From: an uncultured Faecalibacterium sp.
GTDB taxonomy: Bacteria > Bacillota > Clostridia > Oscillospirales > Ruminococcaceae
Direction of reading: 5' to 3'
Assembly (NCBI GenBank): GCA_934525735.1
Contig: CAKSZM010000031.1
Span: forward strand, 1 to 18,741
Length of the DNA: 18,741 nucleotides
The notes beneath the pieces were generated by a model, which made no database searches, was not told where the DNA came from, and saw only the letters and a list, made by a program, of their open reading frames with translations. The position numbers and the translations under genes were made by a program. This document shows positions 7,246-14,125 of the stretch, piece by piece. Each line of letters starts with the position of its first letter. The first letter of the stretch is position 1.

Positions 7246-7545
7246 TTATTTGCCCCAAACGGTCTCAGCGATTTCCTTGACCAGAGCCAGCTTTGCCCAC
7301 TGCTCTTCTTCGGTCAGCTTGTTGCCGATCTCGCAGGAAGCAAATCCGCACTGCGGACTGAGGTACATACGGTCCAGCGGGATGTACTTTTCTGCCTCGT
7401 GGATGCGGGCGATGACAGCGGCCTTGCTTTCCAGCCTGGGCGATTTGGTGGTGATCAAGCCGAGCACGACCTTCTTGTCGTCGCTGACCTTGGCAAGCGG
7501 CGCAAATCCGCCGGAGCGCTCATCGTCAAATTCCAGATAATTCCC
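7246..7545 (-). pseudogene. C-terminal fragment of a MetE-like (YxjG/YxjH-type) methionine synthase
   Basis: The last ~98 codons read NYLEFDDERSGGFAPL, then KKVVLGLITTKSPRLE, LDRMYLSPQCGFAS and EEQWAKLALVKEIAETVW, the C-terminal end of the short cobalamin-independent methionine synthase family. The Cys in LSPQCGFAS corresponds to the C-terminal zinc-ligand Cys of MetE. Full proteins are about 370 residues, so roughly three quarters of the N-terminus is gone. At about 7540 the homology stops and directly abuts a ppk1 fragment on the opposite strand. The ATG at 7578 lies in that foreign sequence and is not a native start. Confidence 0.85.
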
Positions 7546-7836
7546 GCATCTACATCTTCGGCCGGGGCAACCGGGCACGGTATTACATCGGCTCGGCAGA
7601 CTGGATGACCCGCTCGACCCTCCGCCGCGTGGAGATCGCTTCCCCGGTCAAAGCGCCTGCCCTGAAAGCACGGCTGCAGCACATTTTTGATACCATGCTG
7701 GCCGATAACTGCAATGCCCGTGTGCAGCAAGCCGGACGGCAGCTATGTGCGCCGGATGCCGGGAGCCAACGCAGTGGATTGTCAGGCGCAGTTCTATGAG
7801 GAAGCCTATCAGGCTGCGGTGCACGCAAGTTTATAA
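7539..7836 (+). pseudogene. ppk1: C-terminal fragment of polyphosphate kinase (ppk1), frameshifted
   Basis: Polyphosphate kinase makes inorganic polyphosphate from ATP. In one frame 7539-7728 reads NSRIYIFGRGNRARYYIGS, ADWMTRSTLRRVEIA and MLADNCNARV, the conserved Ppk1 C-terminal domain. The frame then shifts by one base near 7725-7729 and continues as KPDGSYVRRMPGANAVDCQ to a TAA at 7834-7836, a normal Ppk1 end. The protein is normally about 700 residues; everything upstream of the last ~100 is missing. It is therefore a dead remnant, truncated and frameshifted, with no start or promoter, joined head-to-head to the MetE-like fragment. Confidence 0.85.
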
Positions 7837-7860
7837 AGCACAGCCTGTATTTCAACCTCC

Positions 7861-8793
7861 TCACATCAGAAGGTCGAACAGGCCGATCATCACCGGCATG
7901 GTCACGATGGACAGCAGCGTCGTCAGCACATAAAGCGCACTGGAATGGGCGGCATCCCGGTCGTAGAGCTGTGCCATGGAGGTGATGGTGGTGCAGGCCG
8001 GAGTGATCGCGGCAAGATACACCGTCATCAGGATGTTTTTGCCGTCGGCCACAAAGGTCTGCGCATGGGCCGCCCACAGCAGAAGCAGGATCAGCAGCGG
8101 GCACACCAGCAGCCGCAGCGCTGCCACAAGGTAGTTGCGCTTTGTGCAGAACACCCTGCGCAGCGGGCTTTCGGCAATAGCCATACCGGCCAGCAGCATG
8201 CCGATGGGGCCGATCATGCTGCCCATGCTGTTGACCGTGTTCTGCAGCATTTCCGGCAGGGTCAGATGCAGCAGGTACAGCAGCATTCCGGCCAGAATAG
8301 CCAGAATATTCACGTTTCCAAACAGCTTTTTCCACTGGAAGGAAAAGCTGCCCTGCAGACACGTGTTGGCATGGGTCCAGATCAGCACAGTCTGTACAAT
8401 GATGAACGCGCAGGAATAGATCACGTATTCGCTGCCCAGCAGCGCCTGCACCAGCGGGATGACCAGCGCCCCGGCGTTGCTGTAGACGGTGTTCACCTGC
8501 TCCACCGCATCCAGCTTCAGCGGACGGTGCAGCAGCGCCGTCACTGCCAGCAGCACTATATGCATGGCTGCAGCAACGATCATGGCGTACACAAGTCCTC
8601 TCCGGATGGCAGGCGTATCCTCGATCTGAAATGCGTTCAGGATCATGCAGGGGCACACAAGGTACACCATGAGCACAGAGATCACTTTACTGTCGCTGGC
8701 CTTCAGCAGGCCTGCTTTTACGATCACATAACCCATGAGCAGGATCAGAAACAGCTGCGCGATCTGCTGCGCCAACAATAAACTGATTTGCAT
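7861..8793 (-). CDS. AEC (auxin efflux carrier) family transporter
   Basis: A 310-residue integral membrane protein of the AEC family (Pfam Mem_trans), whose bacterial members export or exchange small organic acids such as malate or malonate. About ten hydrophobic helices alternate along the protein, with family features such as YSNAGALVIPLVQALLG (N-terminal half), ILAILAGMLLYLL, and ITPACTTITSMAQLYDRDA (C-terminal half, the conserved helix break). The start at 8793 (MQISLLLAQQ) has GAAGGA about 7 bases upstream; the longer frame from 8841 adds a charged, non-membrane leader and lacks a ribosome site. It is monocistronic with its own promoter at 8855-8883. Substrate is unknown. Confidence 0.9.
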   Translation of the reverse strand: MQISLLLAQQIAQLFLILLMGYVIVKAGLLKASDSKVISVLMVYLVCPCMILNAFQIEDTPAIRRGLVYAMIVAAAMHIVLLAVTALLHRPLKLDAVEQVNTVYSNAGALVIPLVQALLGSEYVIYSCAFIIVQTVLIWTHANTCLQGSFSFQWKKLFGNVNILAILAGMLLYLLHLTLPEMLQNTVNSMGSMIGPIGMLLAGMAIAESPLRRVFCTKRNYLVAALRLLVCPLLILLLLWAAHAQTFVADGKNILMTVYLAAITPACTTITSMAQLYDRDAAHSSALYVLTTLLSIVTMPVMIGLFDLLM

Positions 8794-8854
8794 TTGTCTT
8801 TCCTTCTTCCTTCCGCGATTCGGGTCCCGATGGCTTTTCATTCATTGCAGTTCC

Positions 8855-8883
8855 ATCATAACCGCCTGCCCCGCTGCCGTCAA
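8855..8883 (-). promoter_or_regulatory. Promoter of the AEC transporter gene
   Basis: On the minus strand TTGACG (8883-8878) and TATGAT (8860-8855) are separated by exactly 17 bases, a near-consensus sigma-A promoter about 60 bases before the start codon. Confidence 0.7.
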
Positions 8884-8935
8884 GGCCCAAGCGCCTGCAA
8901 TTTTAAAAGTTCCTGCCCGTCACGCAAAAAACAAT

Positions 8936-8978
8936 AAAAGCCGGCCCTTTCTCTGCAGCGGGAAAAGGCCGGCTTTTT
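8936..8978 (-). terminator. Terminator of the purA-pyrB operon (bidirectional)
   Basis: GCCGGCC (8940-8946) pairs with GGCCGGC (8967-8973), and the stem extends by A/T pairs on the outside (AAAA/TTTT). T runs lie on both strands. It follows the pyrB stop by about 30 bases. Confidence 0.85.
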
Positions 8979-9006
8979 GCCTGTTTTATCGTTTTAAAAG
9001 GAAAGA

Positions 9007-9951
9007 TCAGTTCAGCACCGTTTTCCCGGTCAGCGGGTCCGGGATGCCCAGCAGAGCCAGAATGATGGCCATGCGGATATACACGCCGTTGTGCACCTGA
9101 TCGAAATACGCGGCGCGGGGGTCGTTGTCCACATCGGTATTGATCTCGTCAATGCGGGGCAGCGGATGCAGCACCGGCATGTCCGGCGGAGCAAGCTTCA
9201 GCATGGCTTCGTCCAGCTGGTAGCAGCCTTTGAGCCGCAGATACTCTTCTTCGTTGAAAAAGCGCTCCTGCTGGATGCGGGTCATGTACAGCACATCCAG
9301 ATGCGGCAGTTCCGCTTCCAGATCGTCGGTCTCTTTGTAGACCTGGTGTGTCGGCTCCAGCGACTCAGTCTTGACATAGCGGGGCAGGCGCAGGTCTTCC
9401 GGCGAGATGAACACGAAGCGGTTGCCCTCAAACTGGCTCAGCGCAGCGGTCAGGGAGTGGACCGTCCGCCCGAACTTGAGGTCACCGCAGAAACCGATGG
9501 TCAAATGATCCAGCCGCCCTTTGCGCTGGCGGATGGTCATCAGGTCGATCATGGTCTGGGAGGGGTGTGCATGGCCGCCGTCGCCTGCATTGATGACGGG
9601 TACCCGCGCATACTGCGAAGCCCGGAGCGGTGCGCCCTCCTTGGGGTGGCGCATGGCGATGACGTCAGCATAGTTGCTCACCACGCGGGCGGTGTCCTCC
9701 ACCGTCTCGCCCTTGCTGGCGGAAGAGAGCTGCGCCCCTGCAAAGCCCAGCGTCTTGCCGCCCAGCCGCAGCATGGCCGATTCGAACGACAGCCGGGTGC
9801 GGGTGGAAGGCTCGTAGAACAGCGTGGCAAGGATGCGCCCATCGCACAGGTGGGCATAGGGCGCGGGGTTTGCTTCCATCTGGTCGGCAAGGTCCAGCAG
9901 CGCCAGCTGCTCGTTCAGCGAAAAGCTGTTCGGCTCAATGAAATGTCTCAC
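9007..9951 (-). CDS. pyrB: Aspartate carbamoyltransferase catalytic chain PyrB
   Basis: Condenses carbamoyl phosphate with L-aspartate to N-carbamoyl-aspartate, committing carbon to pyrimidine synthesis. Counting from the GTG start, the 314-residue protein has the carbamoyl phosphate loop FYEPSTRTRLSFE (STRT at 49-52), the swinging-loop SSASKGET (Lys80), HPSQTMIDL (His129) and HPLPR (262-266). I choose GTG at 9951: it overlaps the purA stop as GTGA and lies 7 bases after AAGGAG, whereas the ATG at 9957 is only one base from that ribosome site. Using the ATG would add Met-Ala. No pyrI regulatory-chain gene follows. It is the last gene of the aspartate-using operon with purA. Confidence 0.95.
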   Translation of the reverse strand: MRHFIEPNSFSLNEQLALLDLADQMEANPAPYAHLCDGRILATLFYEPSTRTRLSFESAMLRLGGKTLGFAGAQLSSASKGETVEDTARVVSNYADVIAMRHPKEGAPLRASQYARVPVINAGDGGHAHPSQTMIDLMTIRQRKGRLDHLTIGFCGDLKFGRTVHSLTAALSQFEGNRFVFISPEDLRLPRYVKTESLEPTHQVYKETDDLEAELPHLDVLYMTRIQQERFFNEEEYLRLKGCYQLDEAMLKLAPPDMPVLHPLPRIDEINTDVDNDPRAAYFDQVHNGVYIRMAIILALLGIPDPLTGKTVLN

Positions 9952-11249
9952 AGCCATGCTCCTTTCAGCACGAACTTCTCGCGCTCGGCACCGGTGGAAA
10001 CGAACTGAATTTCATGATTCAGCTGCTTTTCAAGGAACTGCACGTAGCCCTTAGCCTCGCCGGGCAGCTCGTCCCAGCTGGTGCAGCCGGAGATATCCTT
10101 GTTCCAGCCGGGCAGCAGAGTGACCACCGGCTTCACCCGGTCAAGGTCGGACAGCGGGTCGAAGCGGGGGACTTCTTTGCCGTCCAGCGTATAACCGGTG
10201 ATGACCGGGATCTCCTTCATGCTGCTGAGCACGTCCAGTTTGGTCAGGGCGATCTTGTCCGCGCCCTGCATGGCAAGGCCATACCGGCTGGCCACACAGT
10301 CAAAGGGGCCGACCCGGCGGGGACGTCCGGTGGCAGCACCGTACTCGCCGCCGGCCTTGCGCAGCTGCTCGTTCCATGCTTCACCCATGGCATTCTCGGC
10401 CGCAAAGGGGCCTGCGCCCACGCAGGTGGAGTAGGCTTTCAGCACGCCCACCACATGGTCCAGTTTGCAGTTCGGGATGCCGGCGCCCAGCGGTGCATAG
10501 GCCGCCAGCGTGTTGGAGCTGGATGTGAACGGGAAGATGCCGTAGTCGATATCCCGCATGGCGCCCAGCTGTGCTTCCAGCACGATGCGCTTACCCTCAT
10601 CGTGCGCCTGCTGCAAAAATGCGCCCACATCGCAGATGTATGCGGAGAACTGCCCGGCCTGCATCTGGCACCACTCCAGCAGCGCTTCGTAGCTCATGGG
10701 TTCCTGATGGTAGCAGCCCGCCAGCTCCAGATTCTTGGACTCGAGGATCATATGCAGGCGGTCCTGCACACGCTTCTCGTCCAGATGGAGCAAATCGCCC
10801 AGACGCAGGGTCTTTTTGCGGTATTTGTCGCTGTAGGCGTAGGCGATGCCCCGGCGGGTGGAGCCGAAGGCTGCGCCTTTTTTGGCCAGGCGGTCTTCTT
10901 CCAGCCCATCCTGCACCTTGTGCCACGGCATGGAGATGGTGGCCTTATCCGAGAGCTTCAGGTTTTCGGGGCCGACGGTGATGCCGCGCTGCTCGATGGC
11001 GTCCATTTCACTGGCCAGATGATCCAGGTCGATGACCATACCCGCGCCCAGCACGCAGGTCACGTCCGGGTGCAGGATGCCAGAGGGCAGCAGGTTCAGG
11101 ATGAACTTGCCCTGCTCGGTCACAACGGTGTGGCCTGCGTTGTTGCCGCCCTGATAGCGGGCGACGATATCGGCGTGTTCAGCCAGCAGGTCGATGACGC
11201 GCCCTTTGCCTTCATCGCCCCAATTGATTCCAGTTACTGCAGTCAGCAT
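9948..11249 (-). CDS. purA: Adenylosuccinate synthetase PurA, divergent variant
   Basis: Joins IMP and L-aspartate with GTP hydrolysis to give adenylosuccinate, the first step from IMP to AMP. The 433-residue protein has GINWGDEGKGR (catalytic Asp12), NNAGHTV (His40), GSTRRGIAYAY and TGRPRRVGPFD (307-317), all in family order. Several normally invariant positions differ: the P-loop Gln is Asn (INWGDEGKG instead of QWGDEGKG), and the usual GAQG-LLDID is AQLGAMRDID. This suggests a distinct clostridial subclass rather than loss of function, because catalytic residues are kept. It starts 6 bases after the stop of the argG remnant and overlaps pyrB by 4 bases. Its own ribosome site is weak (GAAGG 13 bases upstream). 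Confidence 0.95.
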   Translation of the reverse strand: MLTAVTGINWGDEGKGRVIDLLAEHADIVARYQGGNNAGHTVVTEQGKFILNLLPSGILHPDVTCVLGAGMVIDLDHLASEMDAIEQRGITVGPENLKLSDKATISMPWHKVQDGLEEDRLAKKGAAFGSTRRGIAYAYSDKYRKKTLRLGDLLHLDEKRVQDRLHMILESKNLELAGCYHQEPMSYEALLEWCQMQAGQFSAYICDVGAFLQQAHDEGKRIVLEAQLGAMRDIDYGIFPFTSSSNTLAAYAPLGAGIPNCKLDHVVGVLKAYSTCVGAGPFAAENAMGEAWNEQLRKAGGEYGAATGRPRRVGPFDCVASRYGLAMQGADKIALTKLDVLSSMKEIPVITGYTLDGKEVPRFDPLSDLDRVKPVVTLLPGWNKDISGCTSWDELPGEAKGYVQFLEKQLNHEIQFVSTGAEREKFVLKGAWL

Positions 11250-11255
11250 AGTTTC

Positions 11256-11474
11256 TTATTTACCTTCTTTTTCATTGTTCACGATGGCCTGCACCTTGGT
11301 GGGCAGACCGTAGATGCTGATAAAGCCGGTGGCGTCGCTCTGCTTGTAGTCGCCGCCTGCGGCAAAGGTGGCGATGTCCTCGCAGTTGTTGTAGTGCTCC
11401 TTCAGCCATGGGATGATGATGGATGTATCCAGACCGCCGGAATACGCCAGAACGACCTTTTTGACCTTGGATAT
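11256..11474 (-). pseudogene. argG: argG remnant: argininosuccinate synthase with in-frame internal deletion and lost start codon
   Basis: A 72-codon frame joins the two ends of argininosuccinate synthase (normally ~400 residues). The N-terminal part reads [20 protein letters not shown], with the ATP-pyrophosphatase P-loop SGGLDTS, and continues to about residue 32. It is followed directly by a C-terminal ArgG end, [19 protein letters not shown]. About 330 codons between them are gone, yet the frame is kept. The codon at the normal start position is ATA (11474-11472) instead of ATG, nine bases after GGAGG, so translation should be very poor. It is the first gene after the operon promoter and directly precedes purA. 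The product cannot be an active synthase: no citrulline or aspartate site is left. Confidence 0.88.
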
Positions 11475-11527
11475 AAAAAACAGCCTCCGTTCATACCAAC
11501 TTTATTACTTTTCCATTTCCCTCTTGC

Positions 11528-11544
11528 AATTCTCGATTGCAGTT
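11528..11544. promoter_or_regulatory. Inverted repeat TGCAAT-N5-ATTGCA in the argG-purA-pyrB leader
   Basis: Perfect 6-base arms lie just downstream of the -10 on the minus strand and between the divergent LysR gene and the operon. A LysR or other dimeric repressor could bind here. Assignment to the neighbouring LysR is only by position. Confidence 0.4.
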
Positions 11545-11547
11545 GCT

Positions 11548-11576
11548 ATTATACGAGCAGAAGAAGAATGTGTAAA
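11548..11576 (-). promoter_or_regulatory. Strong promoter of the argG'-purA-pyrB operon
   Basis: On the minus strand TTTACA (11576-11571) and consensus TATAAT (11553-11548) have a 17-base spacer. It is the only good promoter for purA and pyrB, so the argG remnant is now part of their leader. Confidence 0.85.
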
Positions 11577-11631
11577 AAGTATCCTACACATGGTCACGAT
11601 ATGATTTTGATATGAAAGAAGGCTTGCCGCC

Positions 11632-12534
11632 ATGTATGTGGATTGGGAATACTACAAAATTTTCTATTACGTCGCAAAATATCAGAACTTCACCCGGGCG
11701 GCTCGGGTGCTGGGCAACAATCAGCCCAATATCACCCACTCGATGAACCGGCTGGAAAGCCAGCTCAACTGCGTGCTGTTCATCCGCTCCAACCGGGGCG
11801 TGACCCTTACGCCGGAGGGCGAGATGCTCTACTCCCGCATCGCTTCGGCAGCGGTGCAGATTCAGGAAGCAGAGGAAGAGCTGAGCGCCAGCGCAACGCT
11901 GGAACACGGCTCCATCAGCATCAGCGCCACTGAAACGGCGCTGAACATCTACCTCTCGGAAAAGCTGCGGGACTTCCACACCGAGTACCCCGGCATCCGG
12001 CTGCGCATCTCCAACCATTCCACCCCGCAGGCGCTGCAGGCCGTGAAAAACGGCGAGGTGGATTTCGCCATCGTGACCACCCCCGCCGAGGTGGAGCAGG
12101 GGCTGAAAATGGTGGAGTTGAAGCCTTTTTCGGAGGTGCTGGTGGGGGGCAAGACCTTTACTGCACTGGCCAGCCAGAGCCTTTCGCTGAAGGAGCTGGA
12201 AAACTACCCCCTCATCTCCCTGAGCGACGAGAGCATGACCCGCAGTTTCTACCGCCAGCTGTTTCTGGACCACGACGCGGTGCTGCACCCGGATACCGAG
12301 GCAGCCACCACCGACCAGATGCTGACACTGGTGAAAAGTGAGCTGGGGCTCGCCTTCCTGCCGGAACCGATGGCCCGGGAACCGCTGCAGCGGAACGAGG
12401 TGGTGCAGATCCATCTGCAGGAGGTCATCCCCTCCCGCTCCATCTGCCTTGTTTATGACCATCACCGCCCGTTGAACACGGCCGCGCGGAAGTTCCAGCA
12501 GATGCTGACCAAGGCGACGGCACGGCACATCTGA
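11632..12534 (+). CDS. LysR-family transcriptional regulator
   Basis: A 300-residue LysR-type regulator. Residues about 4-63 form the winged helix-turn-helix (WEYYKIFYYVAKYQNFTRAA, then NNQPNITHSMNRLESQL and RGVTLTPEGE). Residues about 90-290 form the two-lobed effector-binding domain (SISISATETALNIYLSEKLR, then GEVDFAIVTTPAE and SELGLAFLPEPMA). AGAAGG lies 9 bases before the ATG. It is divergent from argG'-purA-pyrB, a typical arrangement for a LysR protein that controls its neighbour, so control of aspartate-consuming steps is possible. The effector cannot be read from sequence. A hairpin follows the stop. Confidence 0.9.
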   Translation: MYVDWEYYKIFYYVAKYQNFTRAARVLGNNQPNITHSMNRLESQLNCVLFIRSNRGVTLTPEGEMLYSRIASAAVQIQEAEEELSASATLEHGSISISATETALNIYLSEKLRDFHTEYPGIRLRISNHSTPQALQAVKNGEVDFAIVTTPAEVEQGLKMVELKPFSEVLVGGKTFTALASQSLSLKELENYPLISLSDESMTRSFYRQLFLDHDAVLHPDTEAATTDQMLTLVKSELGLAFLPEPMAREPLQRNEVVQIHLQEVIPSRSICLVYDHHRPLNTAARKFQQMLTKATARHI

Positions 12535-12544
12535 ATTTTTATAG

Positions 12545-12585
12545 CAAAAGGCCCTTGCACGATTTTCTGTGCAAGGGCCTTTGAT
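12545..12585 (+). terminator. Hairpin after the LysR gene
   Basis: AAAGGCCCTTGCAC (12547-12560) pairs perfectly with GTGCAAGGGCCTTT (12569-12582) around 8 bases. The stem is very stable; the T run is short (the last three bases of the stem arm), so it is a moderate terminator. Confidence 0.75.
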
Positions 12586-12592
12586 GTTTGGA

Positions 12593-12821
12593 AAACTCCC
12601 TCAGTCTGCTCACTGCGTTCGCATCCAGCTCCCTCTAAGAGGGAGCCTTATCGTGGCGGGAAACTTTCAGGCTTCATCGGAAGCCTACCGGCAGGGCAAA
12701 AGTCTCCCTCACTGAGAAAGATTTCCCCCGGCCGGGGGAAAATGGCGAAGCTAAAAGGGGGAACAGCTGGCATCGTCGCAGGCGATGACGGAAGGAGTTA
12801 GCGCCGCGACTGAGAGGGTTT
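12593..12821. repeat. Non-coding repeat element with imperfect terminal inverted repeats (REP/MITE-like)
   Basis: The ends AAACTCCCTCAGTC (12593-12606) and GACTGAGAGGGTTT (12808-12821) are inverted copies with 12 of 14 matches. Inside are CTCCCTCT-A-AGAGGGAG (12629-12645) and the perfect 20-bp palindrome TTTCCCCCGGCCGGGGGAAA (12722-12741), plus a short dyad around 12772-12788. There is no coding frame. It fills the gap between the LysR terminator and the stop of the convergent DUF1275 gene. CTCCCTC/GAGGGAG-rich intergenic elements of this look recur in Faecalibacterium-like genomes (recollection, not a search). Mobilisation would need a transposase elsewhere. Confidence 0.7.
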
Positions 12822-12825
12822 CTTG

Positions 12826-13626
12826 TTACTTTTTCCGTTCCTCCGCACTTTCCCGCAGCTCCCGGTGTTCTTCCTGCAGCTCCTGTTTCAGGGCGCGGTC
12901 GATCTCGCGGGTCTCCTGCCGGATGGCGGTCAGGTCTTTTTCAATGAGGGGGTTCTCTTCCAGATCTTCCCGGATGAACATCAGCGCAAAGCTGACCAGC
13001 AGAAAACCGCAGGAGATCCAGATGGCCCTGCCGCCCAGCACGGCGGAACTCTTGCTGCCGATGCCGGCACCGATGGCGAACAGCAGGATGATGCCGAAAT
13101 AACGCAGCATCCGATCCTTTGCCTGCGGCTCGCGGGTCTTGCGCCAGATGCACAGGGCCTCCACGCCGCTGCGCAGATCGCCGATGCACATGGTGCTGGC
13201 AAAGGCGTAGCCGTCCACCTTGCGGAAAGCCTGCACCTGCATCGCGCAGGCAAACGAGACGATGGCGTTGGCCAGCAGGTTCTGCTCCTGCGGCAAAAAG
13301 CCCACGAGGAACAGCAGCAGCACTTCGTCCAGCACCACCAGCTGCCGCCAGTGAAGTTTTTGCATTTCCTTAAAGCGCTCCCGCATTTTTTCGGCGGTGA
13401 GCACGCCCAGCGCAAAGGCGCACAGCGGCACCAGATAATGCAGCACACGCTCCCAGTTGCCGTCCATGAGGTTGGCGCTCAGCAGCACGATGTTGCCGGT
13501 CTGCGCGTTGGCGAATACTTTGCCGCGGAACAGATAAGTATAAGCATCCTGCAGACCGCCGGACAGTGAGAGAAACACAGCGGTCAGAAAAGATTCGGAC
13601 ATTTGCCCGTGATGTTTTGTTTTCAT
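12826..13626 (-). CDS. DUF1275 (YoaK-like) integral membrane protein
   Basis: A 266-residue membrane protein of the YoaK/DUF1275 family, of unknown function. The family hallmark GGLQDAYTYLFRGKVFANAQTGNIVLLS spans about residues 23-50. Six or so hydrophobic helices follow (such as LVPLCAFALGVLTAE, LDEVLLLFLVGFL and YFGIILLFAIGAGIG), then a charged, probably coiled-coil C-terminal tail of about 45 residues rich in Glu, Arg and Lys. The start at 13626 (MKTKHHGQM) has GAGG about 9 bases upstream; the longer frame from 13710 runs through the promoter and is rejected. A TATAAT at 13656-13651 on the minus strand is the likely -10. Confidence 0.88.
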   Translation of the reverse strand: MKTKHHGQMSESFLTAVFLSLSGGLQDAYTYLFRGKVFANAQTGNIVLLSANLMDGNWERVLHYLVPLCAFALGVLTAEKMRERFKEMQKLHWRQLVVLDEVLLLFLVGFLPQEQNLLANAIVSFACAMQVQAFRKVDGYAFASTMCIGDLRSGVEALCIWRKTREPQAKDRMLRYFGIILLFAIGAGIGSKSSAVLGGRAIWISCGFLLVSFALMFIREDLEENPLIEKDLTAIRQETREIDRALKQELQEEHRELRESAEERKK

Positions 13627-13650
13627 AGATACACCCTCTTTACGTCCCCT

Positions 13651-13656
13651 ATTATA
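13651..13656 (-). promoter_or_regulatory. -10 element of the DUF1275 gene
   Basis: TATAAT on the minus strand, 24 bases before the start codon. No good -35 is seen at 17 bases, so it may rely on an activator. Confidence 0.45.
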
Positions 13657-13749
13657 ATGCATTCTGGGCGCACTGCTGATATCAATTTTACATATCGGCC
13701 ATATCGTCATCCTGTACGGCAGAGTGAGAGTACATCACAAAAAGTTTAC

Positions 13750-13780
13750 TTGACTTAAAGCATACTCTAAGTTCTACACT
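13750..13780 (+). promoter_or_regulatory. MerR-type promoter with a 19-bp spacer and central dyad
   Basis: TTGACT (13750-13755) and TACACT (13775-13780) are separated by 19 bases, too long for ordinary sigma-A use but characteristic of MerR-activated promoters. The spacer region holds the dyad ACTTAAAG-CATA-CTCTAAGT (13753-13772, 7 of 8 positions paired). It stands in front of the flavin reductase fragment. No MerR gene is visible in the window. Confidence 0.7.
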
Positions 13781-13785
13781 GAATT

Positions 13786-13816
13786 TGCAAAAAGTCCTGG
13801 TCAGGGCTTTTGCATG
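13786..13816 (+). promoter_or_regulatory. Imperfect hairpin in the flavin reductase leader
   Basis: TGCAAAAAGTCCTG pairs with CAGGGCTTTTGCA apart from one bulge and one G-T pair. It begins just past the -10, so the 5' end of the transcript would fold. There is no following T tract, so it is not a terminator. Confidence 0.35.
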
Positions 13817-13858
13817 GAAGGTAAAAGAGAGTATGCGTCTTGATAAGGAGACATAAAG

Positions 13859-14125
13859 ATGAAAAAAGTTCTGATCTTATCCGGCAGCCCCCGCAAGGGC
13901 GGCAACTCTGATCTGCTGTGCGACGAGTTCCTGCGCGGTGCGCAGGAGAGCGGCAACGAGGTTCAGAAGATCTTTGTCCGCAGCAAAAAGATTGCCCCCT
14001 GCAACGCCTGCTACTACTGCCGCGACCACGGCGGAAAGTGCGCCCTGAACGACGACATGAGCGAAATTCTGGACGCCATGCAGGCGGCGGACGTCATCGT
14101 AATGGCAAGCCCGGTGTATTTCTAT
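13859..14125 (+). pseudogene. N-terminal fragment of an NADPH-dependent FMN reductase-like flavoprotein
   Basis: The first 89 codons read MKKVLILSGSPRKGGNSDLL, then ACYYCRDHGGKC (Cys48, 51, 54 and 61) and MASPVYFY. This is the N-terminal half of the iron-sulfur-flavoprotein/NADPH-FMN-reductase family, with the SGSPRKGGNS phosphate-binding loop for FMN. Full proteins are about 180-210 residues. After PVYFY the homology ends and the frame continues to 14365 only as antisense of an aldo/keto reductase fragment. AAGGAG at 13845-13850 and the MerR-type promoter are intact, so the truncated message is probably still made. Half of the flavodoxin fold is missing; activity is unlikely. Confidence 0.85.

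Noticed and set aside
10014..11615. A 533-codon plus-strand frame over purA
   Set aside because: Antisense of purA and the argG remnant; it has no family motif or ribosome site.
12547..12582. Small RNA or attenuator candidate after the LysR gene
   Set aside because: A single perfect hairpin 12 bases after a stop codon is best explained as a terminator.
12722..12741. CRISPR-like or phage attachment repeat
   Set aside because: The palindrome occurs once; there is no spaced repeat series, integrase or tRNA nearby.
13711..13858. Upstream extension of the DUF1275 protein to 13710
   Set aside because: The extra 28 residues run through the TATAAT and have no ribosome site, whereas 13626 has GAGG at the right distance.
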